Below, piece by piece: positions 1 to 8,303 of a DNA stretch of 64,000 nucleotides. Positions within the stretch are counted from its first letter, which is position 1. Each line of letters opens with the position of its first letter. Where the stretch lies: positions 62,001 through 126,000 of the forward strand of contig QULU01000002.1 in assembly GCA_003481775.1 (NCBI GenBank), written 5' to 3'. Under the pieces are notes generated by a model. It ran no database searches and had not been told where the DNA came from. It saw nothing but the letters and a program-made list of their open reading frames with translations. Origin of the DNA: Clostridiaceae bacterium OM02-2AC. GTDB lineage: Bacteria; Bacillota_I; Bacilli_A; Erysipelotrichales; Erysipelotrichaceae. Both the position numbers and the translations under genes were made by a program.

Positions 1-4
1 GAGA

Positions 5-859
5 ATGAGCAAGCTTGGACTCGTTCTGGAGGGAGGCGGCATGCGCGGAATCTATACTGCCGGTGTGCTGGACTTCTTTATGGAACAGAATTTATATACC
101 GACGGTGTCATTGGTGTCAGTGCCGGAGCCTGTCATGCATGCAGCTATGTATCCAAACAGATCGGCAGAGCATACCGTACCAATACCGCCTATTTAAAGG
201 ATAAGCGCTATATGAGCGTATCCTCTCTATTGAAAACCGGAGATTTCTTCGGTGCGAAATTTGTGTATGAGGACATTCCGAATACATTGGATCCCTATGA
301 TTTTGATGCCTTTAATACATCGCATACAAAGCTGTATGCTGTCGCAAGCAATCTGGAAACCGGCAAAGCGGAATACCTGCAATGTATCAACATGAAGCGT
401 GATGTCATCTATGTACGTGCCTCTGCATCACTGCCCCTGCTTTCTAAAATCGTCGAGGTAGATGGAAAAAAGCTGCTGGATGGTGGCGCAACTGACAGCA
501 TTCCCATCCATAAATTTCAGGAAATGGGGTATACGAAAAATATCGTTGTACTCACGCAGTGTAAAGAATACCGCAAAGGAAAAAATAATCTGCTGCCGAT
601 GATTCGCCGCAGCTATAAGAAATATCCAAACTTCATCAAGGCACTGGAGACGCGCCATATAGCATATAACCGCACGCTGGATGAGCTTGCCTTAATGGAG
701 AAGGAAGGAAGCGTCTTCATCATACGTCCCAGCTCTCCGGTGGAAATCTCGCGTCTGGAGAAAAACGAAGCAAGATTGCGTGAGCTGTATGAGCAGGGCT
801 ATGCGGACGCCAAAGCCTGCTTCGAGGAATTGAAGACCTTTATCGCAAATGAAAATTAG
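5..859 (+). CDS. Patatin-like phospholipase/esterase family protein
   Basis: Predicted cytoplasmic serine lipid acyl hydrolase of the patatin family (284 aa). The oxyanion-loop motif GGGMRG is at residues 10-15, the nucleophile elbow GVSAG at 37-41 (Ser39) and the catalytic Asp lies in LLDGGATDS near residue 159, so the Ser-Asp dyad is complete. There is no signal peptide. The start is close to the window edge but the N-terminus matches the family, so it is probably complete. A compact terminator follows the stop codon directly, so the gene ends its transcript. The substrate cannot be read from sequence. Confidence 0.9.
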   Translation: MSKLGLVLEGGGMRGIYTAGVLDFFMEQNLYTDGVIGVSAGACHACSYVSKQIGRAYRTNTAYLKDKRYMSVSSLLKTGDFFGAKFVYEDIPNTLDPYDFDAFNTSHTKLYAVASNLETGKAEYLQCINMKRDVIYVRASASLPLLSKIVEVDGKKLLDGGATDSIPIHKFQEMGYTKNIVVLTQCKEYRKGKNNLLPMIRRSYKKYPNFIKALETRHIAYNRTLDELALMEKEGSVFIIRPSSPVEISRLEKNEARLRELYEQGYADAKACFEELKTFIANEN

Positions 860-879
860 ACCCTTTCGGTCTTTTTTTT
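858..879 (+). terminator. Rho-independent terminator of the patatin gene
   Basis: The stem AGACC/GGTCT with a five-base loop is followed by eight T residues. The stem begins inside the stop codon of the patatin-like gene. Confidence 0.8.
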
Positions 880-921
880 CTGCATCGTTGTGATACAATA
901 AATAAAAAGGGATGGTACTGC

Positions 922-2280
922 ATGAAGAAAAATATAAAGATAATCGTATGTTTTCTGCTGTGCTTTGTTATGACAGCCTGCAATGGTAAAGAGGAAGATA
1001 AGAAGGAACAGTCCAATGAGGTTACAGAGCTGGTGCTGGATGATAAACAAAGCAGCATGGCGATGCAGTTTGTAAAGGATTTGACACAGCGCAGATATGA
1101 TAAGCTGCAAAAGGAGTATTCCTATGATGAGCAGATGAGTCAGGCTGTACAGGAGAAATCCTTTCAGAAGCAGCTGGATGGCTATAATGACAGCCTGGGA
1201 GCATTGCTTGAGGCAGAGCAGCCTTACGGACAGAGCTATCAGGGATCGACGATCATTATGATTCCATGCCGTATGGAAGAACAGAACACCAATATCCAAC
1301 TGAGTCTGAATGATCAGGGACAAATTCAGGGACTGTTCTTTAAGCCTTACAAATCACAGAAGAAAGCTGCCAAGGCGCCTGAGGGTGTGCGTGAGAGCGA
1401 AGTGGATTTACAGATCGCGGATGGTAAGAAGCTGAATGGAAGGCTGACAACACCGGTTAAGGGAGATAGCTTTCCACTTGTTATTCTTCTGGCTGGCAGC
1501 GGAGCGAATGATATGGATGAAACTATTTACGACAACAAGCCGCTTCAGGATATCGCTTGGGGGCTTGCGAAACAAGGCATTGCGAGCTATCGTTATGATA
1601 AGCGAACCTACACGTATCCCGAATCCTTTACGCTGAAGGATACGGTTGAACAGGAGGTCATTGCCGATGCTGTCGCAGCATGTAACCAGATGAAGCAGCA
1701 AACGCAGATCGATGGAAAGAAAATCTATATTCTGGGACACAGCCTATCCGGTTATCTGATACCACGCATCGCCGCAAAAACGGACAGCTGTGCAGGCTAT
1801 ATTATGATGGCTGCACCTGCAAGAGCTTTGGATGAGCTGCTGATCGAACAGGTTACCTATCTGGCAAAGCTGGATGGTAACGTCACGAAGGAGGAACAGG
1901 CCGCTATCGAACAGTATAAGCAGGACCAGCAGGATCTGCGAAGGATTGACGAGCTGAGTGATGCCAAGATGTTTTTCGGCGGTATGTCAAAAGCGTATAT
2001 GAAAGACCTGCTGCGCTATGATGCCATTCAACAGGCCGCAGATATCAAGGCTCCTGTATTATGTGCACAGGGATTGCGCGATTATCAGGTCACAGACAAG
2101 GATCAGGCCATATGGAGAAAGCATTTTGAGAAGCAGAAAAACTGGACCTTCACAAGCTATCCGAAAGCGACCCACCTTATGATAGACGGGGAAGGAACAC
2201 CGTCAAACGAAGAGTATAAAACAAAGGGGCATGTTAATCAGAGATTCATTGATGATATCGTCAAATTTATTAGAAAATAA
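922..2280 (+). CDS. Lipoprotein alpha/beta hydrolase (DUF3887-like N-terminus)
   Basis: Predicted exported serine hydrolase (452 aa). The N-terminus is a lipoprotein signal with Cys near residue 20 (VMTAC). Residues about 45-130 look like the DUF3887 domain often fused to such hydrolases. The rest is an alpha/beta hydrolase with nucleophile elbow GHSLSG near residue 272, an Asp candidate in GLRDYQV and a His in ATHLMID. It is probably anchored outside the membrane and may act on a peptide or ester; the substrate is unknown. It is followed by a strong bidirectional terminator. Confidence 0.85.
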   Translation: MKKNIKIIVCFLLCFVMTACNGKEEDKKEQSNEVTELVLDDKQSSMAMQFVKDLTQRRYDKLQKEYSYDEQMSQAVQEKSFQKQLDGYNDSLGALLEAEQPYGQSYQGSTIIMIPCRMEEQNTNIQLSLNDQGQIQGLFFKPYKSQKKAAKAPEGVRESEVDLQIADGKKLNGRLTTPVKGDSFPLVILLAGSGANDMDETIYDNKPLQDIAWGLAKQGIASYRYDKRTYTYPESFTLKDTVEQEVIADAVAACNQMKQQTQIDGKKIYILGHSLSGYLIPRIAAKTDSCAGYIMMAAPARALDELLIEQVTYLAKLDGNVTKEEQAAIEQYKQDQQDLRRIDELSDAKMFFGGMSKAYMKDLLRYDAIQQAADIKAPVLCAQGLRDYQVTDKDQAIWRKHFEKQKNWTFTSYPKATHLMIDGEGTPSNEEYKTKGHVNQRFIDDIVKFIRK

Positions 2281-2352
2281 ATATATTCTATAAGTTGAAT
2301 ATATCATTACTATCATATAAATATTCAATAAAATAACCGAGTCCATTATAAA

Positions 2353-2399
2353 AAGGCTTCTCCCTATGATCGTACAACGGGTGAGAAGCCTCTTTTTTT
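2353..2399 (+). terminator. Bidirectional terminator between the lipoprotein hydrolase and ychF
   Basis: The perfect stem GGCTTCTC/GAGAAGCC (2355-2362 and 2383-2390) has a T-run on the plus side and an A-run on the other, so it can end both convergent transcripts. Confidence 0.85.
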
Positions 2400-2463
2400 C
2401 ATATGTATTCTTTTCAGATATATAACATGAGTATAAGAGCCTTATCAATGGCAGCTCTGCTTC

Positions 2464-3567
2464 TTATACATTAAAACGGAAATGCAAAACATCCCCATCC
2501 TGAACAACATATTCCTTGCCCTCCAGACGCAGCTTTCCTGCCTCCTTTATAGCCTGTTCAGTTTCCAGCTTATCAATATCATCAAACTTATAGCATTCTG
2601 CACGGATAAAGCCCTTTTCAAAATCCGTGTGAATCACACCGGCACACTGCGGTGCCAGCATGCCGCGATGAAATGTCCATGCCCGGCATTCATCCTCTCC
2701 GGCTGTCAGGAAGGTACACAAATCCAGAATATGGTATGCTGTCTTTATCACCTTATCAAGACCGCTTTCCTGAATGCCAAGCTCATTCAGAAACTCCGTT
2801 TTCTCCTCTTTATCCAGCTCGGATAGCTCCTCCTCGATTTTCGCACAGACAGGAACAACTTCATTGTGCTCCAGCTCAGCCAGCTCCTTCACCTTCTGAA
2901 AATAGGGATTGGCATCCGGATCTACGATCTCCTCATCCGACATGTTTGCTATGTAAATCATTGGCTTGATTGTCAACAGACTGAATGCCTTGATCAGCAG
3001 CAGCTCATCCTTATCAAGCTCTACACTTCTTGCCGGTTTTCCGGCCTCCAGCGCTTCCTTCAGCTTCTTCAGAACAACAACCTCTGCCAGCGCATCCTTG
3101 TCCTTATTCGTGACAGCCTTGCGCTCCACCTTGCTCAGTCGGTTTTCAATCGTTTGTAAATCTGCCATAATCAGCTCCAGATTGATGATTTCAATATCAC
3201 GAATCGGATCAACACTTCCTTCGACATGTGTGATATCCGCATCATCAAAGCAGCGTACGACATGGCAGATGGCATCCGTCAGTCGAATGTTGCTCAAAAA
3301 CTGATTTCCAAGTCCTTCTCCCTTGCTGGCTCCCTTTACCAGACCGGCAATATCCGTAAATTCAAAGGTTGTATAAATGGTTTTTTTCGGGTGAAACAGC
3401 TCCACCAGACGGTCGATTCTATAATCAGGCACTTCCACGACTCCCACGTTCGGCTGTATGGTCGCAAACGGATAATTCGCAGCTTCTACCTGGCTTTTTG
3501 TAATGGCGTTGAATAATGTGGATTTCCCTACATTGGGCAATCCGACGATTCCTGCAGTTAATGGCAT
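2464..3567 (-). CDS. ychF: Redox-regulated ATPase YchF (Obg-family P-loop NTPase)
   Basis: Universal ribosome-associated P-loop NTPase of the Obg family, 367 aa, the normal length. Walker [10 protein letters not shown] is at residues 8-16. The G4 position reads NMSDE instead of NKxD, which fits the ATP preference known for YchF. The C-terminus is the TGS-like domain ending in [10 protein letters not shown], typical of the family. It stands alone between a convergent lipoprotein gene and the small HTH/membrane pair. Confidence 0.97.
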   Translation of the reverse strand: MPLTAGIVGLPNVGKSTLFNAITKSQVEAANYPFATIQPNVGVVEVPDYRIDRLVELFHPKKTIYTTFEFTDIAGLVKGASKGEGLGNQFLSNIRLTDAICHVVRCFDDADITHVEGSVDPIRDIEIINLELIMADLQTIENRLSKVERKAVTNKDKDALAEVVVLKKLKEALEAGKPARSVELDKDELLLIKAFSLLTIKPMIYIANMSDEEIVDPDANPYFQKVKELAELEHNEVVPVCAKIEEELSELDKEEKTEFLNELGIQESGLDKVIKTAYHILDLCTFLTAGEDECRAWTFHRGMLAPQCAGVIHTDFEKGFIRAECYKFDDIDKLETEQAIKEAGKLRLEGKEYVVQDGDVLHFRFNV

Positions 3568-3641
3568 ATACTATCCTTCCTCTCGCTTTACCATTTTATC
3601 GTTTTTTTCACACATATGCAAGTAAATACAAGCGGAATGCA

Positions 3642-4052
3642 CTATTTCTTCCAGTCAGCTCTGCGAATCCACAGACATATGGTGATACTGAGAATCATAA
3701 CCAAACTGATGATATTCAGCAGCTGCAATGGTTCCCCGCATATAGCATCGTATATACTCAAAACAGTTAGAATGACAGCCAGACCTGTAAACAGGTAGGC
3801 GAGCAGGCGCATTCTGCCATCCATCATCGGCGCAAAATAGGAACCATTCCAAATGGATGCAACGGATACATATGTGATGTCAATACAGACGATGCATAGC
3901 AATGTTTCACCAAACCCGATGTTTTTTTGTATATCAAACACATGCATATCATTCACAAACGCGATCCCCATCAACAGGAGAATGGTCAGAATAAATGCTC
4001 TGGTCATAATTCTTCCCCGTACCTGTTCCTGTCTCTCATCATATTTATCCAT
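3642..4052 (-). CDS. Small integral membrane protein paired with HTH regulator (DUF6773-like)
   Basis: A 136-residue membrane protein with about four hydrophobic segments and a charged N-terminus (MDKYDERQEQVRGR). The start is ATG 4052 because a GGGAGGAG ribosome binding site, lying inside the last codons of the upstream HTH gene, is well spaced to it; a longer reading would overlap that gene. The start is 4 nt after the HTH stop, so the two are translated as a pair. Such HTH/membrane pairs are common in Bacillota; the exact role is unknown. Confidence 0.75.
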   Translation of the reverse strand: MDKYDERQEQVRGRIMTRAFILTILLLMGIAFVNDMHVFDIQKNIGFGETLLCIVCIDITYVSVASIWNGSYFAPMMDGRMRLLAYLFTGLAVILTVLSIYDAICGEPLQLLNIISLVMILSITICLWIRRADWKK

Positions 4053-4056
4053 ACGC

Positions 4057-4254
4057 TCACTCCTCCCAAAATAAATCATTCAATGTCTTCTGCAAAACAC
4101 GACATATCGCGATACACAGATTGATACTCGGGTTGTAATCACCCTTTTCTATCGCATTGATGGTCTGCCTTGTCACATTCACTTTTCTTGCCAGCTCCTC
4201 CTGTGTCAGATCCACAGCTGCTCTGGCTGCCTTCAGCTTCAGGTTCTTTGCCAT
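4057..4254 (-). CDS. Small XRE/Cro-type HTH transcriptional regulator
   Basis: A 65-residue single-domain DNA-binding protein with a helix-turn-helix near residues 15-40 (LTQEELARKVNVTRQTINAIE), like YozG/YgzD-type regulators. It is first in a two-gene unit with the membrane protein at 3642-4052 and probably represses its own operon or genes for the same envelope function. Its last codons carry the ribosome binding site of the next gene. Confidence 0.88.
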   Translation of the reverse strand: MAKNLKLKAARAAVDLTQEELARKVNVTRQTINAIEKGDYNPSINLCIAICRVLQKTLNDLFWEE

Positions 4255-4329
4255 TCCATCACTTCCTCTACAGCTATATAATATGCTTTATCTTCCATTA
4301 TGTCAACTATATCTTACATAATATCTTAA

Positions 4330-4352
4330 AAAAAAGACATCCTGAGATGTCA
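4330..4352 (-). terminator. Terminator of the dtd-folD-DUF951 operon
   Basis: GACATC/GATGTC with a 4-nt loop (4336-4351) is followed by eight T on the minus strand. It overlaps the DUF951 stop codon. Confidence 0.85.
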
Positions 4353-4565
4353 ATTATCCTGTGATTCCCTTGGAGCCTTTTCCACGATTTTCTTCAGCTT
4401 CTTTTCAAACTGCACTCTGGGAAACAGCACGCTCGTTCCACAGCCCATACACTTGATGCGGATATCCGCTCCCATACGTATGATTCTCCAGTTTTTTGAT
4501 TTATGACATGGATGTTCCTTTTTCATTTCAACGATATCATTGAGATCATAATCCTTTTCTATCAT
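4350..4565 (-). CDS. DUF951 family protein
   Basis: A 71-residue conserved Bacillota protein of unknown function. It has the family pattern of an N-terminal basic/His stretch (KKEHPCHKSKNWRIIRMGADIRIKC) and CMGCG, suggesting nucleic-acid or metal contact. Start ATG 4565 is set by GGAGGTG six bases upstream; the longer open frame upstream overlaps the preceding gene and lacks a site. It is last in the dtd-folD unit. Confidence 0.85.
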   Translation of the reverse strand: MIEKDYDLNDIVEMKKEHPCHKSKNWRIIRMGADIRIKCMGCGTSVLFPRVQFEKKLKKIVEKAPRESQDN

Positions 4566-4579
4566 AAGCACCTCCACAG

Positions 4580-4777
4580 TTATAATATGATTTCCAAAAT
4601 TTTGATGACGATATATCCTATCAGAATCCAGAGAGCGATTCCCAACAGCACACAAAGCAGCTTCTTCAGCGTTTTGTTCCAGCCCTTATACAGGCGATCG
4701 AGAAAAAGCTCCATAAGACCGTAGGTTCCGTATGCCACACCCTCAACCAGTATCTCCCCTAAAATTTCTACAAGCAT
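4580..4777 (-). CDS. Small membrane protein downstream of folD
   Basis: 65 residues with an acidic/glycine N-terminal part and one clear C-terminal transmembrane helix (LLCVLLGIALWILIGYIVI). The ATG is one base after the folD stop and the stop is 14 bp before DUF951, so the gene is embedded in the operon. I do not recognise a family. Confidence 0.6.
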   Translation of the reverse strand: MLVEILGEILVEGVAYGTYGLMELFLDRLYKGWNKTLKKLLCVLLGIALWILIGYIVIKILEIIL

Positions 4778-4778
4778 G

Positions 4779-5627
4779 TCAACTGTGCACCCGATAGGAT
4801 TCCAACGTATTTTCCAAAAGCATGGCGATGGTCATTGGTCCAACACCCTTAGGAACCGGAGTAATCACCGCTGCCTTGTCCTTCACACTCTCAAAATCCA
4901 CATCGCCGCACAGCTTGCCGTCCACACGGTTGATACCGACATCAATGACAACCGCTCCCTCTTTGACCCAATCCGCTGTCACCAGACGGGGAGAGCCGAC
5001 GGAGGCAATCAGAATATCCGCTTCCGCACAGATGCTTTCGATATTATTTGTTTTGGAATGACATAGGGTTACCGTGGCATTGCGGTTTAACAGCAGCTGA
5101 GCAACTGGCTTTCCGACAATATTACTGCGGCCGATCACAACTGCACGAAGACCGCTTAAATCAGAATATCCCGCAGTATCCAGCATACGCAGGATTCCCT
5201 TAGGTGTACAGGGCAGATAGGTATCCTCCTGCAGCATCAGCTTTCCTATATTATATGGATGAAAGCCATCGACATCCTTTTGCGGATCAATCGCAAACAG
5301 AATTTTATGCTCATCCATGTGCGCAGGCAGCGGCAGCTGTACCAGAATACCATCTACCGATGCGTCCGTATTCAAGCTGTGAATTTCAGCCAGCAGCTCT
5401 TCCTCGGTGGTATCCTCCTGCAGACGCAGCAAAACGTTTTCCATTCCGATTTCTCTGCATGCCTTCTCCTTACCGGTGACATAGGACAGGCTGGCAGGAT
5501 TATCCCCAACAAGAACCACAACAAGCTTTGGAATCCTTTTTCCTTCCTCCCGCAGCTCATCGATCTGTTTCTTCAATGAAGCACGTATCTCTTTTGCTAT
5601 TTCACTACCATATAAGACGTTTCCCAT
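4779..5627 (-). CDS. folD: Bifunctional methylene-THF dehydrogenase/methenyl-THF cyclohydrolase
   Basis: Interconverts 5,10-methylene-, methenyl- and 10-formyl-tetrahydrofolate in one-carbon metabolism. 282 aa with the FolD hallmarks: the catalytic region SYVTGKEKA (Tyr and Lys), VDGILVQLPLP, and the NADP-binding GRSNIVGKPVAQLL. Start ATG 5627 is chosen because an AGGAGG overlapping the dtd stop lies seven bases upstream; the frame can be read 18 nt longer but would then lack a site. It is translationally coupled to dtd. Confidence 0.96.
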   Translation of the reverse strand: MGNVLYGSEIAKEIRASLKKQIDELREEGKRIPKLVVVLVGDNPASLSYVTGKEKACREIGMENVLLRLQEDTTEEELLAEIHSLNTDASVDGILVQLPLPAHMDEHKILFAIDPQKDVDGFHPYNIGKLMLQEDTYLPCTPKGILRMLDTAGYSDLSGLRAVVIGRSNIVGKPVAQLLLNRNATVTLCHSKTNNIESICAEADILIASVGSPRLVTADWVKEGAVVIDVGINRVDGKLCGDVDFESVKDKAAVITPVPKGVGPMTIAMLLENTLESYRVHS

Positions 5628-5638
5628 ATCGCTTCCTC

Positions 5639-6085
5639 CTACCATTCGTCACTGTCCAGCAAAATAGTAACCGGACCATCATTCAGTAAATCCACCTTCA
5701 TATCCGCACCGAAGATACCCGTTTCCACATGGGTACCATAGGTGCGCAGTTCTTCATTAAATGCCTCATACATCGGCTGTGCAAAATCGCCGCGTGCCGC
5801 TTTTTCAAATCCGGGACGTCTGCCCCGCTTACAATCCGCATACAGTGTAAACTGTGATATCGAAAGAATGCTACCGCCGATATCCTGAAGTCCCCTGTTC
5901 ATTTTTCCATTCTCATCCTCAAATACACGAAGCTGCGCACATTTCCCTGCCATCTTCTTCATGATTTCCTCTGTATCTGATGGTGTAATTCCTACAAGCA
6001 GTAAAAATCCCTGCCGGATACTGCCTGTTATAGCTCCATCAACACGCACACTCGCATGCTGTACCCTCTGTAGCAATACTCTCAT
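5639..6085 (-). CDS. dtd: D-aminoacyl-tRNA deacylase
   Basis: Removes D-amino acids mischarged on tRNA. 148 aa from ATG 6085 (MRVLLQRVQHASV), preceded by GAGGTGG. The two active-site signatures are present: SQFTLYAD near residue 80 and the NDGPVTILL motif near the C-terminus. It is the first gene of the operon with folD; its stop lies within the folD ribosome binding site. Confidence 0.95.
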   Translation of the reverse strand: MRVLLQRVQHASVRVDGAITGSIRQGFLLLVGITPSDTEEIMKKMAGKCAQLRVFEDENGKMNRGLQDIGGSILSISQFTLYADCKRGRRPGFEKAARGDFAQPMYEAFNEELRTYGTHVETGIFGADMKVDLLNDGPVTILLDSDEW

Positions 6086-6679
6086 GATACCACCTCGCTG
6101 TTTCCTAGTATACCGTAACTTTGTAACAAACACAATTCTATTTTCTGAATATTTTTCATTTTAGTGGAGGATTCACAAAATATACATCGTTGAATCAGGA
6201 ATCGACTACTGGTTTTTATTTGCTCCTAGTTTTTCTATTGTTCCTGAGAAAATGCGTAACCACCTAATCATCCCCTTTTCCGAACGTAAAAAGAATTAAA
6301 ATGCAATACTTTACTTCCCGTCACAATCCCTTGTTTCCAAAAGGCAGGAACCTGATCCAAACGTATCCATAGCTGCAAACTCCCTATCTGCTTATGAGTT
6401 GCAGTCTTCTGCTTATCTCTCATCATCCTTACAGGTATAGCAGACAATGTAGGATGCATGCTTATAAATACAATCATGAGCATAAGAAAAAGCCCACTGA
6501 ATAATTGGGCTTCCTCTTTCGTATATTCATACCAGTATTTTTTGTAGAAAAGCAAAGCGATAACAGATGGCATACTCGACACAAACAGGAATCTGTTTCC
6601 TCATCTAGAGCTGTATAATACAGCAAAGCAAGGAATTCATGCTTGCTCCTGTACAATCATCTTTGTGTGATAAAGCAAA
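6086..6679. other. Intergenic gap between fucA-like gene and dtd
   Basis: About 590 bp with no convincing gene. It holds the terminator at 6486-6514 that ends the sigma-54 operon, and presumably the dtd promoter. A 104-codon minus frame (6268-6582) crosses this terminator and has no recognisable similarity, so it is not called. Confidence 0.5.
6486..6514 (-). terminator. Terminator of the rpoN-rhaD-fucA transcript
   Basis: On the minus strand the perfect stem AAGCCCA/TGGGCTT with an 8-nt loop runs into a T-run. It lies about 170 bp after the class II aldolase stop. Confidence 0.75.
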
Positions 6680-7354
6680 TCAGCGTTCATTATCAGCAAA
6701 TCTGATTTCCTTTGGATAAGACCAGCACTGCAGCTCCTCCTGTGAAAATGCTTCCGGCTCTCTTTCCTGACATAGCGTCAGCGCATTATAATACAGCTGT
6801 GCCAGCTCCTCAATGTAATTCGCTTTTAAATACGCTTCATAAATATCTCTTGTATCAAAGGCTACCGTACCATGCTTTTCCAGTAAAAAGCACTCTGCCT
6901 CCTTACAAGCCGCAACAACAGAGTCAGCCAGCTCCATCGTTCCGGGGCGTCCATAGGGTGCTACCGGAATGCGTGCCTTAGTCAGCCCAAAATTTGCGAC
7001 CTCATATACAATCGCCGGTATCGGTTTATTCAACAAAGCAAAGGTGGTGCCATACATGGAATGCGTATGAACGATTGCCTTCGCGTCCGGCCTTGTTTTA
7101 TATATCATAAGATGCATCATCGCTTCACTGGTCGGTTTCAATCCGGATGCATGCTCCCGTACATTGGCATCCAAATCCATAACAACCATATCACGCGGTG
7201 TCAGTAATTCACGATCAACACTGGTTGGTGTAATAACGATATAGCCGCTTTCTGAATCACGGGCAGAAAAATTACCTGATTTGTGTTTGCACAAACCATC
7301 TCTCTGCGCACGTTTTGCAATTTCACAAACATCCTTCTTTAAATGCTCTAACAT
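6680..7354 (-). CDS. fucA: Class II aldolase, L-fuculose-phosphate aldolase type
   Basis: Zinc-dependent aldolase/adducin family (224 aa), expected to cleave a ketose-1-phosphate to dihydroxyacetone phosphate plus an aldehyde. Visible signatures are GNFSAR near residue 27, the zinc pair in IVHTHS near residue 95 and the later His in LLEKHGTV. It is the last gene of the sigma-54-linked cluster, 150 bp after rhaD. No fucose isomerase or kinase is nearby, so it may serve the substrate of the PTS upstream; the fuculose name is by homology only. It has its own GAGAGGA site. Confidence 0.82.
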   Translation of the reverse strand: MLEHLKKDVCEIAKRAQRDGLCKHKSGNFSARDSESGYIVITPTSVDRELLTPRDMVVMDLDANVREHASGLKPTSEAMMHLMIYKTRPDAKAIVHTHSMYGTTFALLNKPIPAIVYEVANFGLTKARIPVAPYGRPGTMELADSVVAACKEAECFLLEKHGTVAFDTRDIYEAYLKANYIEELAQLYYNALTLCQEREPEAFSQEELQCWSYPKEIRFADNER

Positions 7355-7451
7355 AGGGTGTCCTCTCTTTCTCTTGCATGCTCTTTTGTTTCATTACGAA
7401 AGACATTGAATAGAAGCACGATCCAATGACTCAGTCGATGATTCTATACCA

Positions 7452-7484
7452 AAAGGAAAAGAAGCAGCTAACCCCTTTTCCTTT
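7452..7484 (-). terminator. Hairpin between rhaD and fucA, possible partial terminator
   Basis: The perfect 10-bp inverted repeat AAAGGAAAAG/CTTTTCCTTT sits in the 150-bp spacer. It is A/T-rich and lacks a separate long T-run, so it may reduce rather than stop transcription into fucA. Confidence 0.4.
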
Positions 7485-7506
7485 CCATAAGCAGAGCCTG
7501 CGGGAA

Positions 7507-8289
7507 TCAGCGCAATCCGAAATGATCTTTCAATTCCCGTACGTTTTCATTGGTCATTCCATGTATCATATTCGCTTTCACCAAGACATACACATGCGCA
7601 TTTTTATCAATCGCCTCGATCAAGCCTATGGCATCCGAAATGGAATTACCACTGGAGAAAATACCATGGAACGGCCAGACAACGACTCGTTTATCCTTCA
7701 TTTTCTCAGCAGTCGCCGGACCGATCGGACCTTCGCCGCATTTCATCCAGGGCAATACTGCCAGTCCCTCCGGGAACACCAGCGCACATTCGGAATTCAT
7801 CCTCCACAGGGTCTGTGTAAAGCTTTCCTCATCCAGCTCATGAATCATTGTCATTGCATTCAGGTAGGTTGGATGACAGTGCATCACTATTTTATTGCCT
7901 GCATCATCTGCCAGCCTTGCACGATGGCACAGCACATGAGCGGGAAGCTCGCTGGTTGGTCTTCCTCTTCCCTGATCAAGCCCCCACAGGATATCATAGC
8001 CGTTTTTCTTAAACTGAATGATTCCCAAATCCTGTTCATACCGTTTCTTCATTGTGCGAAAGCATGCCCCTGATTTTGTAACGATAAATGCCTTTCCTTC
8101 TAAGCCAGCTGTATCAAAGGTGGCATCAACGGATGTCAGCACCTTCATATATTCCTTCAGCTGATCGAATTCATCATCTGAAAGCAGATAACTGATGTTT
8201 CCTGCGTGATATTCTCCCCATCCTGCTTCCCAGAAATACTGGCAGGCATCGACGAGTTCTTCAACAAATGCTACGTCTAAAATATTCAT
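7507..8289 (-). CDS. rhaD: Rhamnulose-1-phosphate aldolase
   Basis: Class II aldolase that cleaves L-rhamnulose-1-phosphate to dihydroxyacetone phosphate and L-lactaldehyde. 260 aa from ATG 8289 (MNILDVAFVEE); the open frame extends 20 codons further but into rpoN. Strong RhaD features are FIVTKSG, LGII, YDILWGL, PTSELPAH, the zinc site VMHCHPT, ALVFPEG and VVWPFHGIF. It lies 14 bp after rpoN. The rhamnose isomerase and kinase are absent, so in this operon it more likely acts on another ketose-1-phosphate made from the PTS substrate. Confidence 0.88.
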   Translation of the reverse strand: MNILDVAFVEELVDACQYFWEAGWGEYHAGNISYLLSDDEFDQLKEYMKVLTSVDATFDTAGLEGKAFIVTKSGACFRTMKKRYEQDLGIIQFKKNGYDILWGLDQGRGRPTSELPAHVLCHRARLADDAGNKIVMHCHPTYLNAMTMIHELDEESFTQTLWRMNSECALVFPEGLAVLPWMKCGEGPIGPATAEKMKDKRVVVWPFHGIFSSGNSISDAIGLIEAIDKNAHVYVLVKANMIHGMTNENVRELKDHFGLR

Positions 8290-8303
8290 TATGACGATCC
8301 TTT

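Noticed and set aside
6268..6582. Minus-strand frame of 104 codons between fucA-like gene and dtd, with some hydrophobic residues
   Set aside because: It runs through a clear terminator hairpin (6486-6514), has no good ribosome binding site and no recognised similarity.
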